64,000 bases of DNA from UBA966 sp046350355 (GCA_046350355.1 JAXMAN010000003.1:248001-312000); one strand, 5' to 3'; positions 26,024 through 34,759 are shown, numbered from the stretch's first letter. Numbers and translations: made by a program. Notes: a model not told the origin generated them from the sequence alone.

Positions 26024-26227
26024 CTATTTGGCACCCTTCCAGACGGCCGCGTTGTAGCAGGCGATGATGCTGACGATCCACCCCAGCAGGAAGATCCAGA
26101 GCACGGCGCCGAGCACGAAGAAGATCAGCGCCGCGATCAGCCGTCCCTGCACGAGCTGCCCGAGCCCGGGGATGAAGAAGCTCGCGATCGCCGCGAGCAC
26201 GTTTCCGCCCGATCCTTGACCACCCAT
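26024..26227 (-). CDS. Small membrane protein coupled to PhoH
   Basis: 67 residues from the ATG at 26225-26227. The start overlaps the stop of the PhoH gene as TGATG, so it is very probably translated by re-initiation. A Gly-rich start precedes two hydrophobic segments (LAAIASFFIPGLGQLVQG and IAALIFFVLGAVLWIFLLGWIVSIIACY). The FIPGLGQ turn resembles TM2-like small membrane proteins, where a PGxGQ motif bends the hairpin. Function is unknown. The coupling to a PIN-PhoH protein is the only context clue. Confidence 0.75.
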   Translation of the reverse strand: MGGQGSGGNVLAAIASFFIPGLGQLVQGRLIAALIFFVLGAVLWIFLLGWIVSIIACYNAAVWKGAK

Positions 26228-27798
26228 CAGAGCACCTCCGCCGCCAGGCTGGCGAGTTCGCTGCGTTCGGTCTTGCTCAGCGTGACATGGCCGGCGATCG
26301 CCTGCCCCTTCATGCGCTCGATCGCGTGCGCGAGTCCGTTGGAGGCCGCGTCGAGGTAGGGGTTGTCGATCTGGCCGATGTCGCCGCACATGACGATCTT
26401 GGTCCCGTCGCCCACGCGGCTGACGATCGTCTTGATCTCGTGCGGACTGAGGTTCTGCGCCTCGTCCACGATCATGAACTGGTGCGGGATGGAGCGCCCG
26501 CGGATGTAGGTGAGCGGCTCCATCACCAGCTTGCCGGTGGCCATGAGCTGGTCCATGCGCTGCTCGGCGGTGCGGCTCTCCGCCTCGTTGTGGCCGCCGC
26601 TGGAGCGCGTGCTCAGCAGGTAGCTCACGTTGTCGAAGATGGGCTGCATCCACATCGAGAGCTTCTCGTCCTTGTCGCCGGGGAGGTAGCCGATGTCGCG
26701 GCCCAGCGGCATGATCGGGCGCGCCACCAGGAGCTTGTCCAGGCGCTCCTCCTTCAGGACCTTCTGCATGCCCGCGGCGATCGCCAGCAGCGTCTTGCCC
26801 GTGCCCGCGGGGCCGATGAGCGTGACGAGCTTGACGTCGTCGTCCAGGAGCAGGTCGAGCGCCATCGTCTGCTGCACGTTGCGCGCCATCACGCCGTAGA
26901 CGGGCTTGCGCGGCCCGGTGACGGGGATCAGGTGCCCGGTGTTGCCCAGCACGCGCGCGAGGCCGGTGTGCCCCGGATCCGCGGCGTCGGCGAGGATCAC
27001 GAACTGGTTCGGCACGAGCTGCTCGGCGGTCGTCGTCTCGCCGTCGGCGCAGTGGCCAAGCACGCCCTCGAGCGAGGCGCGCGGGAGCTGCCGCTCCTGG
27101 TAGAGCGAATCGATGGTCTCCGTCGGCACCTGCATCGTGCAGTAGCCCGTGTAGAGCCAGTCGGCGTCGACGCGGTCGGCCTCGAAGTCCTCGCTCGGGA
27201 TGCCCAGCGCGTCGCACTTGACGCGCGCGTTGATGTCCTTGCTGATGAAGATCGTGCGCAGCCCCTGCGCGTGCAGCTTGGCCGCGACGCTGAGGATGCG
27301 GTTGTCCGCGACATTGAGCTCGAGCGCGAAGTCGCCCTGCGCGGGGGTGGCGCGGTCAATGCGGATCATGCCGCCCTGCTCGTTCCACACCACGCCCTGG
27401 AAGAGGTGGCCGAAGCTGCGCAGCTTGTCGAGCGAGCGGATCACCTGGCGCGAGTTGCGCCCGGTCTCGTCGTTGTTCTTCTTGAACTTGTCCAGCTCCT
27501 CGATGACGGTGAGCGGGATGACGACCTCGTGCTCCTCGAACTTGAAGATCGACTGCGGGTTGTGCAGCAGCACGTTCGTGTCGAGCACGAAGTACTTCTT
27601 CGTCTGCTGGGGCTGGCGCGTGCGCGAGCCCTGTTCGATGGAGGTGGATCCGGAGGTGCGGGACGATGCGTCGCGAGGCGGAATGCTGTTCAACGCGCGG
27701 TCCTTTGCTGAGCGCGCGATGCGCGCTCGACGGGGCGGTGGCCGTGCTCCGGGTGGGCCCGGCCTCGTGCGGCCCCGCATCCATGCGAGGCGCTCCAC
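26227..27798 (-). CDS. PIN-PhoH family RNase/ATPase
   Basis: Up to 523 residues; the first 60 or so are basic and disordered, and a TTG about 37 codons in may be the true start. The PIN nuclease domain begins FVLDTNVLLHNP with acidic residues in VIPLTVIEELDKFKK and VADNRIL. The C-terminal PhoH domain has Walker A LIGPAGTGKTLLA (about 326-338), IMPLGRDIGYLPGD and Walker B IVDEAQNLSPHE. PhoH2-type proteins are sequence-dependent RNA helicase-ribonucleases. The gene overlaps the start of a small membrane protein by one base and is divergent from the Nif3 gene at 27873. Confidence 0.92.
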   Translation of the reverse strand: MERLAWMRGRTRPGPPGARPPPRRARIARSAKDRALNSIPPRDASSRTSGSTSIEQGSRTRQPQQTKKYFVLDTNVLLHNPQSIFKFEEHEVVIPLTVIEELDKFKKNNDETGRNSRQVIRSLDKLRSFGHLFQGVVWNEQGGMIRIDRATPAQGDFALELNVADNRILSVAAKLHAQGLRTIFISKDINARVKCDALGIPSEDFEADRVDADWLYTGYCTMQVPTETIDSLYQERQLPRASLEGVLGHCADGETTTAEQLVPNQFVILADAADPGHTGLARVLGNTGHLIPVTGPRKPVYGVMARNVQQTMALDLLLDDDVKLVTLIGPAGTGKTLLAIAAGMQKVLKEERLDKLLVARPIMPLGRDIGYLPGDKDEKLSMWMQPIFDNVSYLLSTRSSGGHNEAESRTAEQRMDQLMATGKLVMEPLTYIRGRSIPHQFMIVDEAQNLSPHEIKTIVSRVGDGTKIVMCGDIGQIDNPYLDAASNGLAHAIERMKGQAIAGHVTLSKTERSELASLAAEVL

Positions 27799-27872
27799 TC
27801 ACCTTACAGGCTCCGGTGCATCCGGGTTCCGGTCAAGGGGGAAGTGGACGGGCAAACGCTACCTTGACGCGC

Positions 27873-29093
27873 ATGGCACCCTCTCCACGCCGCCGTCCCG
27901 GTCGCCACGCCGCCGCACCCGTGAAGGCGGGGCGGGGCGGTCCGCCCTCGAGCGTGGGGGCGCTGGCCGCCGCGCTGGAGATGGTCGCGCCCGCGCGGCT
28001 GGCGGAACCGTGGGACAACGTGGGCCTGCTGCTGGGCGACCGCGAGGCCCCCTGCGGGCGCGTCCTGCTCACGGTGGACTTCACCGCAGGCGTGCTGGAG
28101 GAGGCGCTGGCGCTCTCGGTGGACGCGGTCGTCGCGTACCACCCGCCGATCTTCGATCCGCTCAAGCGGCTGACCAGCGAGGATCCGAAGCAGCGCCTGC
28201 TGCTGGAGACGGCGCAGGCGGGGATCGCGCTGCTCTCGCCGCACACGGCGCTGGACGCGGTGCATGGCGGCGTGAACGACTGGCTGCTGGAAGGCGTCGC
28301 CGGCGGCGCGGCGGAGCTCGAGCGCGCGCGCGACCTGCAGCCGCTGCGCCCCGCGGAGTCGCTCCCGCGCAGCGAGGCGTGCAAGATCGTCGTCTTCGTG
28401 CCGCTCGCGCAGGCGCAGCGGCTGCGCGACGCGCTCGCCGACGCGGGCGCGGGGCAGTGCGGCCTCTACGACCGCTGCTCGGTGCGCTGCGAGGTGATCG
28501 GCACCTTCCGCGGGCTGGAGGGATCGTCGCCGGCGATCGGCACCAAGGGCCGCGTGGAGGAGGTGCGCGAGGAGCGCGTCGAGGTCGTCTGCTCGCGCGA
28601 GCGCCTGCCCTGGGCGCTGGCGGCGATGCGCGCGGTGCATCCGTACGAGACCCCCGCCTACGAGGTGCACGCGCTCGCGGCGCGCCCCTCGCTGGACGAG
28701 GGCGCGGGGCGGCTGGTGGAACTGCGCGAGCCCGCGGACACGGCGGCGATCGCCGCGCGCCTGCGCCGTCACCTGGGCGCGCAGCGGCTGGAGCTGGCGG
28801 CGGCCCCCGGCGCTGACGGCGCGCGCCACGCGCGCATCGGCGTCTGCGCGGGCGCGGGCGCGTCGATGGTGAAGGACGCGGTCGCGCGCGGCGCGACGCT
28901 CTTCGTCACCGGCGAGGCGCGCCACCACGACCAGCTCTCCGCGATGGCGTCGGGCTGCTCGCTGCTGCTGGCGGGCCACACCGTCACCGAGCGCGGCTAC
29001 CTGCCGCGGCTCGCGGAGCGCATCGCGCCGATCGTCCCCGGCGTCGCCTTCACGCAGTCGAAGGCGGACGGGCATCCGTTGGTGGAGGTGTGA
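27873..29093 (+). CDS. Nif3-like dinuclear metal-centre protein (YqfO type)
   Basis: 406 residues from the ATG at 27873. After a basic N-terminus, the Nif3 core has APARLAEPWDNVGLLLGD, VDAVVAYHPPIFDPLKRL and LLSPHTALDAVHGGVNDWL, whose His, Asp and Glu residues bind the two metals. The C-terminal half contains GEARHHDQLSAMASGCSLLLAGHTVTERG, with the second pair of ligands. A middle insert (KIVVFVPLAQAQRLRDALADAGAGQCGLYDRCSVR) is the PII-like CutA-fold domain of YqfO. Annotated elsewhere as GTP cyclohydrolase 1 type 2; the true reaction is unsettled in the family. Confidence 0.9.
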   Translation: MAPSPRRRPGRHAAAPVKAGRGGPPSSVGALAAALEMVAPARLAEPWDNVGLLLGDREAPCGRVLLTVDFTAGVLEEALALSVDAVVAYHPPIFDPLKRLTSEDPKQRLLLETAQAGIALLSPHTALDAVHGGVNDWLLEGVAGGAAELERARDLQPLRPAESLPRSEACKIVVFVPLAQAQRLRDALADAGAGQCGLYDRCSVRCEVIGTFRGLEGSSPAIGTKGRVEEVREERVEVVCSRERLPWALAAMRAVHPYETPAYEVHALAARPSLDEGAGRLVELREPADTAAIAARLRRHLGAQRLELAAAPGADGARHARIGVCAGAGASMVKDAVARGATLFVTGEARHHDQLSAMASGCSLLLAGHTVTERGYLPRLAERIAPIVPGVAFTQSKADGHPLVEV

Positions 29094-29111
29094 GGGCGCG
29101 GCGGGCGCGGC

Positions 29112-30584
29112 TCAGCCGGAGGTTCCCCACGCCCCGAGCAGAATCGCCAGGTCCGCGCCGTTCACCTGCAGATCGCTGTTCAGGTCCTCCGGGATCTCCA
29201 CGAGGCCGGAGGTGAACTTCGCGATCAGCATGCCCAGGTCGGCGCCGTTGACGATGCCGTCGTGATTGAGGTCGGGGGATTTGGTGCGCACCTCGTCGAG
29301 GACGGTGACCGCGCCCGCGACCTGCGCGGAGCCGCCGGGCACGCCGACGGCCACATGGCCGCCCGAGGTGGCGACCGCCGCGCCGAAGCCGTTCTCGCCG
29401 GGCTGCGCGAGCGTGCCGATGAGCGTCGCCGCCGCGCCGTTCGCCAGGACGCTGTAGATCGCGACCGAGCCCGAGGCGAGCGACTCACTCCCCTGCGCCG
29501 TCGAGACCACCAGGACATGGCGCTCGAGCGAGACCGCGCTGCCGAAGCCCGCGCACTCCTGCGGCCAGGGCGAGGGGATCGTCAGCAGCAGGTCGTACGG
29601 GGCGCTCGCGCGGAAGATGTGCACGACGCCGGTATCCGCGGGCTTGCCGTACGCGCCTGGCGCGCCCACCACGAGCAGCTCGCCATCCGCGCTGAGCGCC
29701 GCGCCGAAGCCGTGGCTCTGCGCGTCGGGGGGAGGAAGGATGCTGGTGAAGGAGGTCGCGCCGGTGATGTCGAAGATCGCGACCCCGCCGTCGCCGCGGT
29801 CCATGCTCGCGAAGCACGCGGTGCCCGTCGAGGCGAGCGCGGCGCGCCCGAGACGGTCGTACGGCGCCGGCTCGGGGAGCGCCAGCGTCGCGAAGAGCGT
29901 GAATGGGTTGCCGCCGGTGCGGCGGAACATGGTCACCGCGCCCGCGTCGGCGATGCCGTCGATGTCGCGCCCCGGCGCGCTGGCGAGCGCGAAGTACGAG
30001 GGGTTGGCGGAGGGGAGCGTGCTTGAGAGAGCGACGGAGCTCCCAAAGGCGTCGTCGGCGGCGAGCTCGCTCGGCGTGAGCATCTGGGAGACGCTGTTCG
30101 TCGGGTTCTGCACGCTGACGGTGAAGACCTCCGCCATCCCGAAGCGCCGTGCGGACGCGCTGCTGTTGGCCACGGAATTGCGATGCCCGGGCGATCCGAC
30201 CATCAGGAAAACGTAGGACCCGCCGGTCGCGGTCGGTGTCACCGCCACCGAACTTCCGAAGAGCGCACCCGGCTGCGGCGAGGAGCTCGAGAGCGAGAAC
30301 GCATAGCTCCAGGTGCCACCCTGCAGCGCGCTGAAGCTCCATGCATGCACGAGTCCCGATCCGCGCGCGCCGGCGGTGGCGAAGGGGGCTCCCGCCCAGA
30401 GTGCCGCGGGCGGAGGCGGATACTCCGGGTTGTCGTTGCTGGTCTGATGGACCGCGACCGAAGAGCCGGCGGCCGCGAAGGGCTGCTGGAAGAGCGGGAT
30501 GAGCTGCTGCTCCTGCGTTTCCGCGAGTGCGGGGACCGCGAACAGGAGCGGGAGCAGCGAGGCGTTGAGTTGGCGAAGGTGCAT
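29112..30584 (-). CDS. Secreted FG-GAP repeat protein with dockerin-like tail
   Basis: 490 residues from the ATG at 30582-30584 with signal peptide NASLLPLLFAVPALA. The body is made of several FG-GAP/integrin-alpha-like repeats: LFGSSVAVTPTATGG, AFGSSVALSSTLPS, GFGAALSADGELLVVGAPGA, GFGSAVSLERHVLVVST and GFGAAVATSGGHVAVGVPGG. They suggest a beta-propeller of about seven blades. Two dockerin-like repeats close the protein (DLNHDGIVNGADLG and DLNSDLQVNGADLA). Codon use is a little less GC-extreme than neighbours. The pseudopilin gene lies 19 bases upstream on the same strand, so both are likely one transcript. Confidence 0.82.
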   Translation of the reverse strand: MHLRQLNASLLPLLFAVPALAETQEQQLIPLFQQPFAAAGSSVAVHQTSNDNPEYPPPPAALWAGAPFATAGARGSGLVHAWSFSALQGGTWSYAFSLSSSSPQPGALFGSSVAVTPTATGGSYVFLMVGSPGHRNSVANSSASARRFGMAEVFTVSVQNPTNSVSQMLTPSELAADDAFGSSVALSSTLPSANPSYFALASAPGRDIDGIADAGAVTMFRRTGGNPFTLFATLALPEPAPYDRLGRAALASTGTACFASMDRGDGGVAIFDITGATSFTSILPPPDAQSHGFGAALSADGELLVVGAPGAYGKPADTGVVHIFRASAPYDLLLTIPSPWPQECAGFGSAVSLERHVLVVSTAQGSESLASGSVAIYSVLANGAAATLIGTLAQPGENGFGAAVATSGGHVAVGVPGGSAQVAGAVTVLDEVRTKSPDLNHDGIVNGADLGMLIAKFTSGLVEIPEDLNSDLQVNGADLAILLGAWGTSG

Positions 30585-30603
30585 GGGCGTCTCCCGGGGT
30601 CGT

Positions 30604-31716
30604 TCAGCGGTTGTGGGTGAGGTCGCGGCCAGCGATCCCGTCGGTGGTGAGCAGGTGGGCGCTGCACGCGAAGTCATTGACGACCGGCCCGACGCGCACG
30701 CCCGTCGCGCCGTAGGGCGTGTCGCGGCTCCAGAGTCCGTCCATGCCTTGCATGCGCACCTCCTCGTCGTCGGCGGCGTAGCGCGACATCGCGGTGAATT
30801 CGACATGGCCGTCGAAGAAGATCGCACCCGGCTGCGAGTCGCCGCCGGCGTTGAAGGCGTAGTTGGGAGTGCTGTTTCCGGCGCCGGTGCACGGGTTGCC
30901 GTAGACGGGCGGCTGCTGGCACCAGTTGCGTTCCATGAGCCTCGTCTTCAGCGACGGGTAGACCGCCTGCGCCGCGGTGGGAGTCTGGTAGCCCTCGACG
31001 AAGCTGTCGGGCTGCTGGTAGCCGCCGAGCGAAGGCTTGCGGAAGACCCCGGGGTTCCAGAGCGCGGCAGGTGAGAGTCCGTAGCCGCTGAAGATCATGC
31101 ACCCGCCCGCCAACGAGTTGTAATCGAACTCCACCATGCTGCCGAAGGCGCTCACCTGGAGCTGGCTGTAGGTGCCCTCATCGTTGGGCGGATAGAAGAC
31201 GGGGTCGTAGAAGCGACCGCAGATGTAGGGACGCACCGGCCGCGCGTTCACGAACATCCATGATCCGACGCCGGCGTTGGCTGCATCCAACGATCCGGTC
31301 GTACCGCCCAGGACGATCGGCATGTTCACGACCCAGTTGCCGCAGCTTCCGGGATAGCTGGAGCAGGCCTGCGGGCTCCCGTAGATCCAGTAGCCCCAGA
31401 GCGACTCGTTCGAGTCCTCTCCGAGGGTGAGGTTCGGAGGACAGGCGTGCTGCCTGTATGTGGCGCAGCTTGGCCAGGTCGCCATCTCGTCGGTGAGCTG
31501 CGACCACTGGCGGCCGTTCCAGTCGGCCTCGTACGCGACGCAGCCGGCGCTGATGCGGCGTAGGTTGTTCGCGGAGATGAGAACGCCGGAAGTCTGCGTG
31601 CCCGAGCCGAGCATCGGCACGAGCGCCGCCAGCAGCGCGGCGCAGACGACGCACGAAACCGCGACTTCCAGGATGGTGATGCCCCGGTGGAGGCCCGACG
31701 GGTCGGTCCGCTGCAT
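30604..31716 (-). CDS. Large type IV pseudopilin-like protein
   Basis: 370 residues from the ATG at 31714-31716; the frame is open a further 13 codons but MQRTDPSG fits better. The prepilin peptidase site is G|ITILEVAVS (Gly at -1, Glu at +5), followed by a hydrophobic helix (CVVCAALLAALVPMLG). The rest is a large globular head with many Tyr, Trp, Pro and paired Cys, and near the end AIFFDGHVEFTAMS, the 'DG' block seen in planctomycete DUF1559-type pilins. Secretion or surface assembly through a pilus/type II system is inferred. It is transcribed with the FG-GAP protein. Confidence 0.82.
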   Translation of the reverse strand: MQRTDPSGLHRGITILEVAVSCVVCAALLAALVPMLGSGTQTSGVLISANNLRRISAGCVAYEADWNGRQWSQLTDEMATWPSCATYRQHACPPNLTLGEDSNESLWGYWIYGSPQACSSYPGSCGNWVVNMPIVLGGTTGSLDAANAGVGSWMFVNARPVRPYICGRFYDPVFYPPNDEGTYSQLQVSAFGSMVEFDYNSLAGGCMIFSGYGLSPAALWNPGVFRKPSLGGYQQPDSFVEGYQTPTAAQAVYPSLKTRLMERNWCQQPPVYGNPCTGAGNSTPNYAFNAGGDSQPGAIFFDGHVEFTAMSRYAADDEEVRMQGMDGLWSRDTPYGATGVRVGPVVNDFACSAHLLTTDGIAGRDLTHNR

Positions 31717-31806
31717 ATGTCCAGATACGGTATCGGTGCGCCGGGGATTCGCCAAAGGCCCAAGCTTGGGTAATTCGGCTTCAGGCGGCCCCCACCGCGC
31801 TCCGAA

Positions 31807-32922
31807 CTACTTCTCCGCAGGACAGACCCCGGAGACACCCCCCGCCCGCGCATCCACCAGCCGCTTCGCGCAGTCCACGGCCTCGGCCGCGCAGGAGGCG
31901 CTGGCGTCGGCGCCGACGGCGCGCCAGAGGTCGGGGACGATGCAGAAGGGGGTGCCGCCGACCAGGATCGGCAGGTGCGGGCCGGGCAGGGTCCGCACTG
32001 CGGCGACCGTGTCGGCGACCGCGCGCACGCTCAGCGTCGTGCTCGCGCCCAGCGCGAGGAGGTCGTACGGGCGGTCCGCGCCGGGCTCCGCGGGGGTCAG
32101 CGAGAGCAGGATCTCCGCGACGGGCGTGTTGCTGCCCAGGTACTCGACCTGCCAGCCGTCGAGCTCCATCAGGTCCGCGACCATGCGGATGCCGATCTCG
32201 TGGAGGTCGCCGCCGACGCTGCAGCAGAGCGCGCGGTGCCCGTTCCAGGGCGCGCGCGGCAGGTCGGCGCGAAGCTGCGCGATGATCGACTGCGTCGCGG
32301 CGGTGCAGGAGTGCTCGTCCGCGATCGACGCCTCCTGCAGGTGCCACATGCGGCCGATCTCGGCGAGCGCGGGCATCAGGATGCGCGTGTAGATGCGCGC
32401 GAGCGGCATGCCGTTGCGGCGGGCCTGGATGACCAGGCGCGCGGCCTCGTCCTTGTCGCGCTGCAGCAGGTGCAGCAGGTAGAGGCGCGCGAGCGTCGAG
32501 TCCTCGCCGAGCGCGTCGAGCGGCGACGCGGGCTGCGCCGGCATCGTCGCGAGCGCGCGCTGCGCCTCGTCCAGGCACGCGCACGCGGCCGCGGCGGCGT
32601 CGGCGGGAAGCTCCTCCTCGATCACGCGGCGCAGCGACTCCAGATGGAGCGCGATGTCCTCGGCGGGCACCTCGCGCGCGGTGAGCGCGGCGCGCGCCCA
32701 CTGCATGTGCGCGACGAAGAGCGCCGGGCGCGAGACCGCGACCGCCTCGATGAGGTGCTTGATGCGGCAGCCGAACTCGGTGCCCCAGACGCGGCGGGCG
32801 GCGCTGCCGTAGCGCTGGTCGATCGCCGGGTCGTCGGTCAGCAGCGCGTCCACGGCCAGGTCGGCCAGCCCGCGCTGGAGCTGTTCGAGGGTCTCGGCGT
32901 GCTGGCGTGCCTGGCGGGTCAT
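31807..32922 (-). CDS. Cobalamin-binding CarH-like sensor without DNA-binding domain
   Basis: 371 residues. The N-terminal 135 residues are all-helical and unrecognised. Residues 140-220 form the four-helix cap (RIYTRILMPALAEIGRMWHLQEASIADEH), including W193-x9-E203-H204, the motif that in CarH/LitR photoreceptors packs the adenosyl group of B12. Residues 225-355 are the Rossmann B12-binding domain with GGDLHEIG (D-x-H-x2-G, H241 as lower cobalt ligand), LGSNTPVAEIL and LVGGTPF. CarH normally carries a MerR HTH at the N-terminus; it is absent here, so an output through protein contacts is likely. It follows fabF by 53 bases on the same strand. A methyltransferase corrinoid carrier is the alternative. 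Confidence 0.82.
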   Translation of the reverse strand: MTRQARQHAETLEQLQRGLADLAVDALLTDDPAIDQRYGSAARRVWGTEFGCRIKHLIEAVAVSRPALFVAHMQWARAALTAREVPAEDIALHLESLRRVIEEELPADAAAAACACLDEAQRALATMPAQPASPLDALGEDSTLARLYLLHLLQRDKDEAARLVIQARRNGMPLARIYTRILMPALAEIGRMWHLQEASIADEHSCTAATQSIIAQLRADLPRAPWNGHRALCCSVGGDLHEIGIRMVADLMELDGWQVEYLGSNTPVAEILLSLTPAEPGADRPYDLLALGASTTLSVRAVADTVAAVRTLPGPHLPILVGGTPFCIVPDLWRAVGADASASCAAEAVDCAKRLVDARAGGVSGVCPAEK

Positions 32923-32975
32923 CGTCGGGGTTTTCGCGCGTCGCGCGGGCTGGATTCAGCCTCCCCGGCCGTGCG

Positions 32976-34232
32976 TCAACCCCGGAAGCGGGCGAAGACG
33001 GTCGAGGTGTTATGACCGCCGAAGCCGAAGGAGTTGTTGATCGCGTGCTCGATCCTGCGCTCCTGGGCGGTGTTGGCGACGAAGTTCAGGTCGAACCCCT
33101 CGTCGGGGTCGTCCAGGTTGATCGTCGGAGGCAGGACGCCGTCCACGAGCGCCTTCACGGTCGCGACGCTCTCGATGGCGCCCGCGCCGCCCAGGGTGTG
33201 CCCGGTGACGCTCTTGGTGCTGCTCATCGCGAGCTTGTGCGCGTGCGCGCCGAAGAGCGCCTTCACGGCGCTGACCTCGGCCTTGTCGCCCAGCGGCGTG
33301 CTCGTGCCGTGCGCGTTGATGTAGTCGATCTTGTCGAGGGAGAGCTCCGCGTCGGCGATCGCGCGCTCCATCGCCTTCTGCGCGCCGCGGCCCTCCGCGT
33401 CGGGGGCGGCGATGTGGAAGGCGTCGCCGGTGCTGCCGTAGCCGAGGATCTCCGCGTAGATGCGGGCGCCGCGGCGCTTGGCGTGCTCGAGCTCCTCGAG
33501 GACCAGGATGCCCGCGCCCTCGGCCAGGACGAAGCCGTCGCGGTCGCGGTCGAAGGGGCGGCTGGCCTTGGTGGGGGCGTCGTTGCGCGTGCTGAGCGCC
33601 TTCATCACCGCGAAGCTGCCGAGGCAGAAGGGGGTGACCGCGCCCTCGCTGCCGCCGGCGACCATCACGTCCGCGTCGCCGCGCTGCAGCATGTGGAAGG
33701 CCGATCCGATGGCGTGGCTGCCGGTCGCGCAGGCCGTCGCGGTGGCGATGTTCGCGCCGCGCAGGCCGAAGCGGATGCTCACGTTGCCCGCGAGCGCGTT
33801 CACCATGAGCTTGGGCACCACGAAGGGGCTGACCGAGCGCGGCCCCTTGTCGATGAGCTTGCGCAGGCCGGTCTCGATCGTGTCGATGCCGCCGATGCCC
33901 GAGCCGATCGCGACGCCGTAGCGGTAGGGGTCGCCCTTGGTGAAGTCCATCCCGCTGTCGGCGACCGCCTCCTCGGCGGCGCAGAGCCCGAAGACCGCGT
34001 ACCGGTCCATGCGGGAGATCAGCTTCGGGTCGATGCGCGTCTCGGGCTTGAGATTGCGCACCTCGCCGGCGAAGGTCACCGTCCACTCCGGGGTCGGGGT
34101 GAAGCCGGAGATCGGCGCGATGCCGGAACGGCCCTCGACGAGCGCGTTCCAGAAGTCGGGCACGGTGTGTCCGACGTCGGTCACTGCGCCAAGGCCGGTC
34201 ACGACCACGCGCCGAAGGGTCAACGTCCGCAT
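32976..34232 (-). CDS. fabF: FabF, beta-ketoacyl-ACP synthase II
   Basis: 418 residues. Catalytic Cys in TACATGSHAIG, then His in YINAHGTSTPLGD and His in SVTGHTLGGAGA, with the end FGFGGHNTSTVFARF, identify KAS II. It elongates acyl-ACP by condensing it with malonyl-ACP. It is the last fab gene of the leftward cluster and lies 93 bases downstream of acpP. A strong hairpin (34270-34300) lies between them. The B12 sensor gene begins 53 bases beyond its stop. Confidence 0.96.
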   Translation of the reverse strand: MRTLTLRRVVVTGLGAVTDVGHTVPDFWNALVEGRSGIAPISGFTPTPEWTVTFAGEVRNLKPETRIDPKLISRMDRYAVFGLCAAEEAVADSGMDFTKGDPYRYGVAIGSGIGGIDTIETGLRKLIDKGPRSVSPFVVPKLMVNALAGNVSIRFGLRGANIATATACATGSHAIGSAFHMLQRGDADVMVAGGSEGAVTPFCLGSFAVMKALSTRNDAPTKASRPFDRDRDGFVLAEGAGILVLEELEHAKRRGARIYAEILGYGSTGDAFHIAAPDAEGRGAQKAMERAIADAELSLDKIDYINAHGTSTPLGDKAEVSAVKALFGAHAHKLAMSSTKSVTGHTLGGAGAIESVATVKALVDGVLPPTINLDDPDEGFDLNFVANTAQERRIEHAINNSFGFGGHNTSTVFARFRG

Positions 34233-34269
34233 GTCAGGCGAGGAGGGGTAGGAGGGTTCCGAAGCAAAG

Positions 34270-34300
34270 TGCGCCCCGGCAGGTTCGGTGCCGGGGCGCA
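34270..34300 (-). terminator. Strong hairpin between acpP and fabF
   Basis: Twelve-base perfect stem, 34270-34281 pairing with 34289-34300 (arm TGCGCCCCGGCA), and a seven-base loop. In the direction of transcription it is followed by ACTTTGCTT, only a weak U tract. It is placed after acpP and before fabF, so it probably attenuates read-through or protects the 3' end of the acpP message. That would give the high ACP to FabF ratio seen in most bacteria. Confidence 0.6.
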
Positions 34301-34325
34301 GGGGGTCAGGCGGGGACCGCAGGCG

Positions 34326-34577
34326 TCACTTCTTGGCCTGGAGCTGGTCGTTGATGAAGTCGATGGCGTTGCCGACGGTCAGGATCTTGCTGGTCTGGTC
34401 GTCGGGGATCTGGATGTCGAAGCGCTCCTCGAGCTCCATGACGAGCTCGACCAGGTCGAGGCTGTCGGCGTTGAGATCGCTGGTGAAGTTCGTGTTACGG
34501 TTGATCTTGTCCTTGTCGGCCGAGAGCTTCTCGGCGACGACCGCGATCACCTGCGGTTCGATCTCATCCTTGGTCAC
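34326..34577 (-). CDS. acpP: AcpP, acyl carrier protein
   Basis: 83 residues, acidic and helical. The phosphopantetheine attachment Ser lies in LNADSLDLVELVM. The N-terminal part (VIAVVAEKLSADKDKI) and the end (TVGNAIDFINDQL) follow the family. It carries growing acyl chains for the Fab enzymes encoded around it. Codon use is less extreme than neighbours, as expected for a very highly expressed gene. A TATATT sequence about 80 bases upstream could be the -10 of its own promoter. Confidence 0.97.
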   Translation of the reverse strand: MTKDEIEPQVIAVVAEKLSADKDKINRNTNFTSDLNADSLDLVELVMELEERFDIQIPDDQTSKILTVGNAIDFINDQLQAKK

Positions 34578-34656
34578 GGATCACTCCTTTGGGAGGGTTG
34601 CGGGCTCGGTGGTTTCGGGACTGACCGGGGAATCCGGCCCCGTTTCGAAGTGGGAG

Positions 34657-34662
34657 AATATA
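34657..34662 (-). promoter_or_regulatory. Candidate -10 element (TATATT) for acpP
   Basis: TATATT on the minus strand stands out in a very GC-rich 182-base gap between fabG and acpP, 80 bases before the acpP start. A clear -35 hexamer is not seen, so this is only a candidate. An internal promoter here would fit with the hairpin after acpP in giving a separate abundant acpP transcript. Confidence 0.3.
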
Positions 34663-34759
34663 GCCGATTCCCCGGTGATACGGGGCGGCCTGCCGTGCGG
34701 GGCGGGCGCCCGGCGGGGGCGCCGAGTGCCAAGAACATCGGCCCGCGCGCGGCGGAGGC

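Noticed and set aside
31807..32922. Corrinoid protein of a methyltransferase system
   Set aside because: No methyltransferase partner gene is adjacent and the W-x9-EH motif favours the photoreceptor branch, although the alternative is not excluded.
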